DNA of 64,000 bases from CAZXEJ01 sp964639895 (GTDB lineage: Bacteria; Desulfobacterota_D; UBA1144; Nemesobacterales; JADFKM01). Below, in pieces: positions 7,293-15,888 of this stretch. Each line of letters begins with the position of its first letter. Within the stretch, counting starts at the first letter, position 1. The position numbers and the translations under genes are program-made. The stretch is from positions 18,062 through 82,061 of the forward strand of contig CAZXEJ010000003.1 in assembly GCA_964639895.1 (NCBI GenBank). Reading direction: 5' to 3'. The notes below the pieces were generated by a model. That model made no database searches. It saw only the letters and a program-made list of their open reading frames with translations, and was not told the DNA's origin.

Positions 7293-9088
7293 GTCTCATC
7301 CCTCCCGCGTCCGCCGTCCGTGGACGCAGTCTGCACCCGGTAGAGGGTCGAGTATATACCGCCTCGCTTCATCAGTTCCTCGTGGTTTCCCAGCTCGACC
7401 ACGCGTCCTCCTTCCACGACGGCTATGGTGTCGAAATCGATTATCGAGGGGACCCGGCTGGAGACGGCGATCAGCGTTCCCTCGCTCATGAGCCGGCGCA
7501 GGTTCTCTATCACGGCCCGTTCCGTCTCGAGGTCGAGTGACGAAAGCACGTCGTCGAGCACCAATATCTTGGGATTCATGAGAACGGCCCTCGCCAGTGC
7601 GAGTCTCTGCCTCTGGCCGCCCGAGAGCGTAAGGCCGCGCTCTCCGACGTAGGTGTCGAACCCGTCGGGAAACCTCATGATGTCGTCGTATATGCAGGCC
7701 ACGCGGGCGGCCTGCTCGATCTCTTCCCTCGTGACGGAGGGATTCATGAAGGCGATGTTTTCGGCCACGGTGCCGCTGAATACGGTCGTGTCCTGGGGGA
7801 CGAAGATCATGTCCCTGCGCAGGGCGGCGAGCTTGATGCGCCTGAGGTCGAGGCCGCCGTCGAGTGTGATGAGGCCGCGTTCGGGTTCGAGCAGCCGTAT
7901 GAGCAGTTTGAGCAGCGTGCTCTTGCCCGAGCCGGTCGTGCCCGTTATGGCCACCGACGAGCCGTCTCTGACGTGCAGCGTTATCTCCTTCACGCCGCCC
8001 CCGTTCTCGCCCCACGTGTAGCGCAGCCCCTCGAGGTGGAGGTCACCCTTTACCACCGTGTGGACGGCGTCGTCGCGGTCCTCCTTGGGCGGGTGGAGCG
8101 AGAGTATCTGGTTTACCCGCTTGAGCGACGCGTTGCCGCGCTTGATGACGTCCGTAGCCCACCCCAGTGCCACCATGGGCCAGGTGAGCATCCCCAGGTA
8201 CACGATTATGGCCGCGAACTCGCCTAGACTTATCTCGCCCACTATGGCGCCCCGACCGCCTACGAATAGGAAGACCGCCAGCGCCGAAGAGGAGAAGAAG
8301 GCTATGAGCGGCTGGTACACGCCCGTATAGCGGATGAGCCGGTTGTTTTCGTCCATATATCTGCTGCTTACGCGCGCGAACCTCTCGGCCTCCCTCTCTT
8401 CCGCGACGGAGGCCTTTATCACCTTGATCGATGACAGCGTGCGCGAGGCGCTTTCGGTAAGGTCCGAGAACGCCCCCTGCACCTTCTCGAACGTGCGCTC
8501 GATGGCGCTCCCGAAGCGCAGCATCACGAGGGCTAGCAGCGGGAACGGGGCGAACGCCATCAGCGCCAGCGTGGGCGATATGTATATCATAGCCCCCAGG
8601 ATGAACAGGGTCAGTATTATCCCGTCGTACGCTATGACCAGCCCCACGCCGCACGCCATCCTTATGGCCTCGATGTCGTTGACGGTGTGGGCCATCAGGT
8701 CACCCGTCTTGTGGCGGGCGAAGAAGTCGTGTCCCAGGCTCTGCAGGTGCGCGAAGAAACGGTTGCGCAGCTTCTGCTCGACCCGCCTCGACGAGCCCAG
8801 CAGGAACCAGCGCCACACGAACCGGAACACCGACATCACCAGCCCCAGACCCACCAGGTAGAGGCCGTAGCGGGCCACCGTGGAAGGTTGCGTTCCCGGG
8901 GCGACCAAGGCGTCGACGGCCTTGTTTATGATGAGCGGTATGGCAAGCTGGGCGGCGTCGACCACGGTGAGCGCCGCGAGCCCCAGGAGGACGGGGGTCC
9001 TGTATTGCAAGATAAGGGAGGTTAAGGTGCTCTTCTCCTTCAACGCCTGCGCCTGTACGGGGGGTGTGGGTGGATGTTCGGAAGCCAC
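7289..9088 (-). CDS. ABC exporter subunit with degenerate NBD (partner)
   Basis: A 599-residue half-transporter with six membrane helices and a complete NBD: Walker A GTTGSGKST, Q-loop VPQD, signature LSGGQ, Walker B followed by LDDVLS. The catalytic Glu after Walker B is Asp, and the H-loop reads SSRVPS, without His. This is the usual inactive-site half of heterodimeric exporters such as TM287/288 or BmrCD. I take the GTG at 9088, which has AAGGGG about 10 nt upstream; the frame stays open to a GTG at 9130. A -10-like TATATT lies just upstream at about 9105-9110, with no convincing -35. Confidence 0.9.
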   Translation of the reverse strand: MASEHPPTPPVQAQALKEKSTLTSLILQYRTPVLLGLAALTVVDAAQLAIPLIINKAVDALVAPGTQPSTVARYGLYLVGLGLVMSVFRFVWRWFLLGSSRRVEQKLRNRFFAHLQSLGHDFFARHKTGDLMAHTVNDIEAIRMACGVGLVIAYDGIILTLFILGAMIYISPTLALMAFAPFPLLALVMLRFGSAIERTFEKVQGAFSDLTESASRTLSSIKVIKASVAEEREAERFARVSSRYMDENNRLIRYTGVYQPLIAFFSSSALAVFLFVGGRGAIVGEISLGEFAAIIVYLGMLTWPMVALGWATDVIKRGNASLKRVNQILSLHPPKEDRDDAVHTVVKGDLHLEGLRYTWGENGGGVKEITLHVRDGSSVAITGTTGSGKSTLLKLLIRLLEPERGLITLDGGLDLRRIKLAALRRDMIFVPQDTTVFSGTVAENIAFMNPSVTREEIEQAARVACIYDDIMRFPDGFDTYVGERGLTLSGGQRQRLALARAVLMNPKILVLDDVLSSLDLETERAVIENLRRLMSEGTLIAVSSRVPSIIDFDTIAVVEGGRVVELGNHEELMKRGGIYSTLYRVQTASTDGGRGRDET

Positions 9089-9141
9089 TGCGTCCAATCC
9101 CCTTAATATACCATGCAGTCGCCCCGCCACGGCGACGGCCG

Positions 9142-9942
9142 TCAGCCGCGGCCGTCGGCGCCGTCGTCGAGGGTTCGGTCGAGCTCATCGAGCTCGCTCC
9201 TCAGTGCCCGGACGCGCTCGGCCGTCCTCGCCAGCGCCTCGGCGGCTGCGGCCGCTATGGCCTCCCTTTCACTCGGGCTCGACGCCCCCTCGAGCGCCTG
9301 TCGCACCCGGCGCATCACCTCCCCTGCGAATGTGCGCACGTGCAGGGGCGGGGTCCAGCGGCCGCTCCATTGGCTCCCGACCTCGGCGAGAGCGTCCATC
9401 TGGCGGGCGAGCTCGCTGCAGCGCTCTCTCACGGTGCGGGGCACCTCCATGCAGGCGGGACAGTAGCCGCAGTCCGTGGCCGCACGCTCGAGCAGCGCGC
9501 GCAGCGTGGAGAAGCCCATGAGTTCTATCCCCAGCCTCCGTGCACACGCTGCGGCCTCATCGGTGAACCCGGCTGGCGATACGACCGTTCCGCCCGCCGC
9601 CTGCTCCGTGCGCACCAGCTCGCCGAGCTCCTCGACCTCTCCCACGCCCGCAGGCTCCGGCCCCGTGACGCATAGGATGAGGCGCCACTCGTCTACGCTC
9701 CAGACACCTTTCTTGTAGCGCTGCTCCTCGAGCACGAAGCACCGCCCGCCGCCCCCTTCGAATTCGGCGTCCGAGGGGTACACCTCGCGCCCCTCGGCAC
9801 CAAGGGCGAGGGTGAGGGCGCGGGCCAGCGAGTCCCTGGAGACGCCGGCCGCCTCGGCCTCGGTGCGCGGCAGGGTACGGGCGTCGAGGTAGTGTGACGA
9901 GCACAGCGAACATCTTGCAGCTGTGAGGGTCTCTCTTTCCAT
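9142..9942 (-). CDS. Cys-rich protein with a degenerate Mrr-like restriction-fold segment
   Basis: A 266-residue soluble protein I cannot assign firmly. It starts with a CSLC pair (C11, C14), and a second Cys cluster, CGYCPAC, lies at 158-164, so one or two zinc sites are possible. The middle (about 80-150), with DEWRLILC, GGTVVSPAGFTDEAA and GIELMGFSTLRALL, resembles the core of Mrr-type restriction endonuclease-like proteins, where a late strand ends in a phrase such as TTSGFT. The expected catalytic QxK is replaced by LILCVTG, so if related it is probably not a nuclease. The C-terminal 60 residues are predicted helical or coiled coil. The ATG at 9942 begins sensible protein; the frame further upstream looks non-coding. 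No operon partner. Confidence 0.55.
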   Translation of the reverse strand: MERETLTAARCSLCSSHYLDARTLPRTEAEAAGVSRDSLARALTLALGAEGREVYPSDAEFEGGGGRCFVLEEQRYKKGVWSVDEWRLILCVTGPEPAGVGEVEELGELVRTEQAAGGTVVSPAGFTDEAAACARRLGIELMGFSTLRALLERAATDCGYCPACMEVPRTVRERCSELARQMDALAEVGSQWSGRWTPPLHVRTFAGEVMRRVRQALEGASSPSEREAIAAAAAEALARTAERVRALRSELDELDRTLDDGADGRG

Positions 9943-10881
9943 CGCTCTAGGGTCACGTGGGGCCCCGTGCAGGCCGGCCGGAGCGGAGTGCGGCCGTCTG
10001 ATGCGGTGCGCCTCGCATAGGGGCTCGTAATAAGTAATATATATGAGGCCGACGCCGCTTGGAATCCGCCCGCGCGGCCGGTACACATTGTGCACGTGTC
10101 CGCCGCTCTCCGATCCTACCGTGGAACCGGGGCTTGGTCGCGGGTAGTTGGCGCCTTCGTTCCTCAGGCGTCGCGGGAGCAACCGAAGTGGTGGTGGTCG
10201 TCTCGCCGCCTGGTGCGCTCATGGCCGCCGCTGCGCTTCGGGCGGCCCACACCGTGCGGGTGCCGCCTCTCCCAACGCCGGACGAGCCAAACGCACGGAC
10301 ACCTCCCATGCCGCGTGCGATGCCCTCTTGCAGCGTGCCTTCGGCTCCAAGCCGACGTGGCTTGGGCAGCCGTCCCTTCAATCGGTCTCCTTTCGGCATT
10401 GGCCGGTGTCCTGCGTACGGCACCGGCGTGGCTCACACGATAGCGCGGATGGGTCCGGCCCGGGATGGCCGGCGCCGCGTGGCGTTCCCCTAACGTCCTC
10501 ACGGTCCGGCCTCGCCACGACCTCTCACTTCTTCCTATAGGGGGTCGATCGCCGCTTGGCACGTGGAGAGGCCGATGCGCTCTACCCCTCTCATCGCTCG
10601 TAGCGACGGCCGCTCCGGCCGATGGCGGCTCTCCGCCTGCTGTGCTTCCACGCGCCTCCCTGCTTTGGGCGGGCCGCAGCGGGTAGGTGCCGCTCCCGCC
10701 GCGCACGACCGGCTGCGGCGTCGGGCGCATCCCTGTATGGTTCGTGCGGTCGCCGCCGGTCCGTCGGATTCAGTGGCTCCACGGCTGAGAGGTGATGCGT
10801 CGTCGTGGTGCAGCGAGTGCCCACGGCGCTCTTCCTCCCGGCCCTCCGCAGGCGTGGCGGCTCGCCGCCGCGTGTGTTAAT
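9943..10881. other. GC-rich intergenic region
   Basis: No gene recognised between the Cys-rich gene (minus) and the thioredoxin gene (plus). An AT-rich patch at 10027-10045 supplies a possible minus-strand promoter. The rest, about 10065-10880, carries overlapping open frames in several registers with no family resemblance. Confidence 0.5.
10036..10064 (-). promoter_or_regulatory. Possible promoter for the Cys-rich gene
   Basis: On the minus strand TTCCAA (10064-10059) and TATATT (10041-10036) are 17 bp apart. The -10 is good and the -35 poor. The predicted start near 10029 gives a leader of almost 90 nt. Confidence 0.35.
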
Positions 10882-11919
10882 ATGAAAGTTACGGGGGTCG
10901 TCAGCAAGTACGGCACCTGGGAGAAGGCGGGTTTGTTCGTAGAGAGGGACCGTTACAGATTGCCCGAACTCGAAGGAGGGGTGTGGGTCAACACGCCGCC
11001 CCTTACGGCAGAGCGCCTGCGGGGCCGTGTGGTGCTGGTGGATTTCTGGGACTACACCTGCATAAACTGCATAAGGACCCTTCCCTATCTGGTCGAGTGG
11101 TACAGGCGCTACGAGCCGCTTGGGCTCACGGTCGTAGGTGTTCACGCCCCGGAGTTCCCCTTCTCCGCCGAGACGGGCAACGTGCTCAGAGCCATCGAGA
11201 GGTTCGGCATCAACTACCCGGTCGTGCTCGACAACGACTACGCGTTGTGGAGGGCGTTCTCCAACCGCTACTGGCCCGCCAAGTACTTGGCCGACAAGGA
11301 CGGCTTCATACGCTACGTACACTTCGGCGAGGGCAACTATGCCGAGTGCGAGATGGCCATACAATTGTTGCTGCGCGAGATAAGTCCCGAAGCCCCGATG
11401 CCGGACATAATGAGACCCATACGCGATACCGACATCCCGGGGATCCACTGCTATAGACCGACGCCCGAGCTCTATTTCGGCTCCGCGCGCTCCCCGCTCG
11501 AGGCTACCGACGACGGGCCCGTCCGCTTCGAGCTGCCCGAGCGGCTGGAAGAAGACAGGATATACCTTGAGGGCAGCTGGGAGGTGAAGCCCCACTACGC
11601 AAGGCCCCTTCCGCCCCGCGGAGTGAGCGCCTCGGTGCACGTCATATGTTCGGCAAGCGAGGTGAACGTAGTCGTAAACCCCCTCGAGGAGCGCGGGTTC
11701 AAGGTCCGCGTCGAGGTGGATTCGGCCCCCGTCGCCTCCGACGAGGCGGGCGCCGACGTCGAGGTCGCCGAGGACGGCTCCACCTTGCTCACGGTGTCCG
11801 AGCCCCGTATGTACAACGTCGTGCGGAGCGGCGAGTTCAAGAAGAGGAGGCTCACCCTCCGTACGGAGTCGCCTTCCTGCGCCCTGTACGCCTTTACGTT
11901 CGTAGGGTGCCCCGTCTGA
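10882..11919 (+). CDS. DipZ-type thioredoxin-like protein
   Basis: A 345-residue protein matching the soluble C-terminal half of DipZ: a thioredoxin domain followed by a carbohydrate-binding-like beta domain. The active site is FWDYTCINC (C60, C63) in place of CGPC, and the neighbouring GVHAPEFPF, DNDYALWRAF, YWPAKYL and HFGEGNYAE blocks are typical. The CcdA membrane half found in full DipZ is missing. I see no signal peptide at the ATG (10882); an upstream frame of 30 residues is open but looks non-coding. If exported it would be a periplasmic reductase or peroxidase-like enzyme; otherwise it acts in the cytosol. Confidence 0.85.
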   Translation: MKVTGVVSKYGTWEKAGLFVERDRYRLPELEGGVWVNTPPLTAERLRGRVVLVDFWDYTCINCIRTLPYLVEWYRRYEPLGLTVVGVHAPEFPFSAETGNVLRAIERFGINYPVVLDNDYALWRAFSNRYWPAKYLADKDGFIRYVHFGEGNYAECEMAIQLLLREISPEAPMPDIMRPIRDTDIPGIHCYRPTPELYFGSARSPLEATDDGPVRFELPERLEEDRIYLEGSWEVKPHYARPLPPRGVSASVHVICSASEVNVVVNPLEERGFKVRVEVDSAPVASDEAGADVEVAEDGSTLLTVSEPRMYNVVRSGEFKKRRLTLRTESPSCALYAFTFVGCPV

Positions 11920-12077
11920 CGTCCCCACTGCCCCCATGCGCGCTGGGCCGTCCGCTCAAGTGCGGTGTAGTCGCGCATGAGCAGACGCCGTGACGTCTGA
12001 TTTCGTCTCCTCCTCGCCTTGGTGCCGAACCCCGGGGGGTGCGCTGTGCTCGCCTCCCCGCTCCCGCCCCCTCCGCT

Positions 12078-13430
12078 TCAGCTTATACCGTGGTGTTTAA
12101 GCTTGTAGAGCAGCGCCCTTCGGCTCACGCCGAGCAGCTTTGCGGCCCGGGTCCTGTTGTTGCCGCACTCCTTGAGCGCCTTCCTTATGAGGTGCGCCTC
12201 GAGGCGTGACCACTCGCGGCTCAACGAGAGCGATTCCACGGTGAACGTCTCTCCGTCGCTGCGGCCTCCCTCCTGGAGGTCGACCTGCTCTATTACGTCT
12301 CGCTCGGTCATGATCATCGCCCTTTCGATCACGTTCTCCAGCTCCCTTACGTTGCCGTACCATGGGTGCTCCATGAGCAGGCTTAGCACCGAGGGCGTGA
12401 CGCCGCGCACGTTGCGATTGAACTTCTCGTTGTACTTGCGTATGAAGTGGTCGACCAAGTGGGGGATGTCCTCCTTCCGTTCCCTGAGCGGCGGGATCAC
12501 TATGTGCATCACGTTCAGCCTGTAGAACAGGTCGTCGCGGAAACAACCCTCCTCGACCTCCCGGGCCAGATCGCGCGCCGTGGCGGCCACGATGCGCACG
12601 TCCACCTTGATGGACTTCGTCTCGCCGAGCCTCCGTATCTCTTCTTCCTGCAGCATGCGCAGCAGCTTGGGCTGCAGCGTGAGCGGAAACTCCCCGATCT
12701 CGTCCAAAAAAAGCGTCCCGCCGTCGGCCTCTTCGATGACGCCCCGTTTCGTTCCCGTGGCGCCGCTGAACGCCCCCTTGGCATAGCCGAACAGCTCGCT
12801 TTCGAACAGGGTCTCCGGTATGGCGGCGCAGTTGACTGCCACGAACGGCTTGTCGGCCCTGTCGCTGGCCTTGTGGATGGCGCGTGCGACGAGCTCCTTG
12901 CCGGTGCCGCTCTCGCCAGTGATGAGCACGTTCGTCTTGTAGGCGGCCACACGCGAGGCGAACTCGACCACCTTCCTCATCGTGGGGCTTGCGTACACGA
13001 TCTCTTCGAACCCCGCCTTCTCGTCGAGCTGCTGTTTGAGGTAGCGGTTCTCGAGGCGCAGACGGTTCTTCTCCTCGAGCATCTTAAGGCGCAGTATGAG
13101 CTCGTCGGGCACGAGCGGCTTGTTGATGTAGTCCGACGCCCCGGCCTTTATGGCCTCGATCGAGGTATCCACGGAGCCGTAGGCCGAGATCATTATGACG
13201 TCGCCGGCGTGTCCGCGCCGCCGCATCTGCCTTACGAACTCGATACCGTCCATCTCCGGCATCCTGATGTCGCACACCACGTAGTCCCACTGCTCGCCCG
13301 TGTCCATTCTGCCCAGCGCCTCTACGGCGCTGGCGCAGTTGTCCACCTCGTACCCCTCGAGCTCGAGAATCATCGATATGCTCTCCCGCACGCCTCGTTC
13401 GTCGTCTATCACAAGTACCCTATGCGGCAT
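12078..13430 (-). CDS. Sigma-54-dependent response regulator (NtrC family)
   Basis: A 450-residue three-domain activator. The receiver (1-120) has the phospho-acceptor D54 in VVCDIRMPEMDG and a conserved Lys in NKPL. The AAA+ domain (about 140-375) has Walker A GESGTGKE and the sigma-54-contacting loop written GAFSGA instead of the usual GAFTGA. A Fis-type helix-turn-helix ends the protein (GNNRTRAAKLLGVSRRALLY). It overlaps the 3' end of the histidine kinase gene by 11 nt, so they form a two-component pair. Target promoters are unknown. AtoC, ZraR and PilR share this architecture. Confidence 0.93.
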   Translation of the reverse strand: MPHRVLVIDDERGVRESISMILELEGYEVDNCASAVEALGRMDTGEQWDYVVCDIRMPEMDGIEFVRQMRRRGHAGDVIMISAYGSVDTSIEAIKAGASDYINKPLVPDELILRLKMLEEKNRLRLENRYLKQQLDEKAGFEEIVYASPTMRKVVEFASRVAAYKTNVLITGESGTGKELVARAIHKASDRADKPFVAVNCAAIPETLFESELFGYAKGAFSGATGTKRGVIEEADGGTLFLDEIGEFPLTLQPKLLRMLQEEEIRRLGETKSIKVDVRIVAATARDLAREVEEGCFRDDLFYRLNVMHIVIPPLRERKEDIPHLVDHFIRKYNEKFNRNVRGVTPSVLSLLMEHPWYGNVRELENVIERAMIMTERDVIEQVDLQEGGRSDGETFTVESLSLSREWSRLEAHLIRKALKECGNNRTRAAKLLGVSRRALLYKLKHHGIS

Positions 13431-14910
13431 CTCTCTTCGCTCCGGGAAACTCGATTGCGAACTCCGTGCCCGCGCCCGGCGTGCTGTCGACCGTGATCGT
13501 ACCCGAGAAGCTCTCCACTATCCGCAGGGCCACCGACAGCCCCAGCCCCGTACCCTTGCCGGGCTCCTTCGTCGTGAAGAAGGGATCGAATATGCGGTTC
13601 CGCACCTCTGCCGGAATGCCGCAGCCCGTATCGCGCACGACGACGCGTACGTTGCCCTCGGCCGTGGCGCTTGTGGACAGCGTTATGGTGCCGCCTCGGC
13701 CGTCGATGGCGTCGCGGGCGTTGAGGACCAGATTTATAAGCACCTGGACGAACTGGTCGGGGTCGATCACGGCGGCGGGCCGTTTGCTGGAGAGATCGAG
13801 CACCAGGTCGATGTCGCCGAGGATCCCCTGCGTGCGCACGATCTCGGCCGCGCGTTGCACGACGTCGTTGAGATCGGTCTCGCGCGCCTCTACGCTCTTG
13901 GGACGCGAGAAGTCGAGCAGTGTGCGTATGATAGCGTCGATGCGGTCGACCTCGTCCTCCATGGTGTCGAGGATGCGTCGTGTCCGGTCGTCCCCGCCTC
14001 CGTATCGCCGGCGCAGCACCTCGACGTATCCCTTTATCGTGCTCAGCGGGTTGCCTATCTCGTGTGCCACGCCCGCTGCGAGCACGCCCGCCGAGGCGAG
14101 CTTCTCCGATGCGATCAGTTGGCGCTGCGTGGTGCGTAGCTCCTCGTTCGCCCTCTCGAGGGCGCGTATGTTCTCTTCGAGCTCGGCCTTCTTGGTCTCG
14201 ATTTCGAGGTACATCTTGTTGAGGGCCAGGTATAGCATGTGTATCTCCTTGACCCAGCCCAGGTTCTCCTCCGAGGGCGGCTTGCCGCGGGCTATGTCGC
14301 TGGTGGCCTTGATCAGCTGGTGTACGGGCTGCACCACCCTCTTCGACAGCAGGTACGAGCCGAAGAGCGCTATAACCACGAGCACGGCTATTATCCAGAG
14401 CGCAATGTACTTGCGGCCCACCGAGACGGCCGTCACCACCGAGTCGAGCGGGTCGTAGAGGTAGAGTGCCCCGGCGACTGCTTTGCCCTCGAAGAGGGGG
14501 ACAGCGACGTGTACCCCCTCGTAGTGGGAGAGTGGAAACAGCGAGAGGCCCTCGATGCGCACAACCGTCTTGGCCTCTCGAACGGCCTGCTGCATGAGCA
14601 GGTTGGCCTTGGTCATCTCCCCCGCCCCGCCGCCACCCTTGAGCTTTGTCTCGCGGCCACGGTATCGGACGTAGCCCCAGGCCCCATCCTCCATGGCGGT
14701 GCCCAGCAGTTCCGCCCCCCGCCGAGGGTCGCCGCTTGCCGCGATGACGGCGGCGAACGACTGCGCCATCGATCTGACGGTGTCTATCCTGCCTTTCAAT
14801 ACGAACCCTTCCGTTATCTTGTAGGAGATGAATCCCAGCAGGAACATGGCGACGGCCGTAAGAAGGAGCAGGTTCATCAGCACTTCGAACCTGAGACCGA
14901 CACGTTTCAT
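13420..14910 (-). CDS. Membrane sensor histidine kinase
   Basis: A 496-residue kinase. A membrane helix (about 10-30), a periplasmic sensor (31-168) and a second helix (169-190) are followed by HAMP-like and coiled-coil regions. The HisKA box AHEIGNPLSTIKGY has H283, and the HATPase domain has an N-box (INLVLNARDAI), DTGCGIP, FDPFFTTKEPGKGTGLGLS. The sensor resembles a single PAS-like or dCache-like fold, but I cannot name its ligand. I take the ATG at 14910 just before the first membrane helix. The gene lies 142 nt downstream of the prepilin peptidase gene on the same strand, so co-transcription is possible. Confidence 0.92.
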   Translation of the reverse strand: MKRVGLRFEVLMNLLLLTAVAMFLLGFISYKITEGFVLKGRIDTVRSMAQSFAAVIAASGDPRRGAELLGTAMEDGAWGYVRYRGRETKLKGGGGAGEMTKANLLMQQAVREAKTVVRIEGLSLFPLSHYEGVHVAVPLFEGKAVAGALYLYDPLDSVVTAVSVGRKYIALWIIAVLVVIALFGSYLLSKRVVQPVHQLIKATSDIARGKPPSEENLGWVKEIHMLYLALNKMYLEIETKKAELEENIRALERANEELRTTQRQLIASEKLASAGVLAAGVAHEIGNPLSTIKGYVEVLRRRYGGGDDRTRRILDTMEDEVDRIDAIIRTLLDFSRPKSVEARETDLNDVVQRAAEIVRTQGILGDIDLVLDLSSKRPAAVIDPDQFVQVLINLVLNARDAIDGRGGTITLSTSATAEGNVRVVVRDTGCGIPAEVRNRIFDPFFTTKEPGKGTGLGLSVALRIVESFSGTITVDSTPGAGTEFAIEFPGAKRDAA

Positions 14911-15052
14911 CTCTTCTCTTCGTCCCTCCCCCCGGTGGTTGCTGGTGCGACGGCGCGGCCGGAGCGCCTGTGGAGCCGCTGCATCCCCCCGGGGACAGCC
15001 CCGCCGGATAGGCCTGGGTACCGACCATCTTAAATTTACCGCAAAAGTGCCG

Positions 15053-15886
15053 TCACCGGATAATGGGGAAACCCCCCGTAAGGACGTAGAGCACAGCGCC
15101 CAGCGAGAGGAAGGGGCCGTAGGGTATGGCTGTCGCACCGTCGCCCTTGCGTCGGGCGGCCATCAGCGCCGCACCTGCCACGGTACCGGCGAGTGAGCTT
15201 ACGAGGAGGACGTATAAGATGCTCTCGGTGCCTAGGAACGCCCCTATCATCGCCAAGAGCTTCACGTCTCCCATGCCCATGCCTTCGCGCTTTCGCAACC
15301 GGGCGTATACGACGGCAACGAGCAGCAACACCCCTCCACCCAGCAGCGTACCCAGCAGTGAGTCGAACGCGGTGACGCGCACCATCGCGGCCAGTGCGTC
15401 GAGCGGTGCATGGGGCAGGCGGGCAAGAAGGGCCAGGACGACCCTCCAATCGGTCATGAGTGCGTTGAACACAAGGCCCGCTGCGATGCCCGGGTACGTG
15501 ACGGCGTTCGGTATGATGCCGTGTTCGAGGTCGATGAAGGTTACAACCACCAGTGCCGCAAACAACACCGCGTAGAGCGCCGCCCGGGGAGAGAGGCCGA
15601 ACCTGTAGGCTGCGAGCAGGAACAGCAGCCCCGTGAGCAGCTCGACTGCGGCGTAGCGTGGCGAGATGGGTGTGCGGCAGTAGCGGCACCGGCCGCGGAG
15701 CAACAGGTAGCTTAGCACCGGCACGTTGTCCCACGGCCTTACGGGTGCTCCGCACGAGGGGCAGTGCGAGGGGGGGCGTATGAGCGACAGGCCGCGGGGC
15801 AGGCGGTGTATGCACACGTTGAGGAAGCTTCCCACAATGGTGCCGAGCACGAACGAGGCTGCCGGAAGAAGTAGGGTGGGAGGCAC
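15053..15886 (-). CDS. pilD: Prepilin leader peptidase / N-methyltransferase
   Basis: A 277-residue polytopic membrane protein of the A24 aspartyl protease family. Four Cys in CPSC and CRYC form the zinc site of the methylase domain. The catalytic Asp residues lie in FIDLEHGIIPN and in the GMGDVKL (GxGD) motif. About eight membrane helices are predicted. The enzyme cleaves and N-methylates type IV pilins or type II secretion pseudopilins; no pilin genes occur here. It begins 2 nt after the stop of the upstream cdc48 gene, so the two are probably one transcript. Confidence 0.94.
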   Translation of the reverse strand: MPPTLLLPAASFVLGTIVGSFLNVCIHRLPRGLSLIRPPSHCPSCGAPVRPWDNVPVLSYLLLRGRCRYCRTPISPRYAAVELLTGLLFLLAAYRFGLSPRAALYAVLFAALVVVTFIDLEHGIIPNAVTYPGIAAGLVFNALMTDWRVVLALLARLPHAPLDALAAMVRVTAFDSLLGTLLGGGVLLLVAVVYARLRKREGMGMGDVKLLAMIGAFLGTESILYVLLVSSLAGTVAGAALMAARRKGDGATAIPYGPFLSLGAVLYVLTGGFPIIR

Positions 15887-15888
15887 TG

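Noticed and set aside
10063..10880. Several overlapping open frames in both strands
   Set aside because: No residue patterns of a protein and no start signals; they vanish in codon-position terms.
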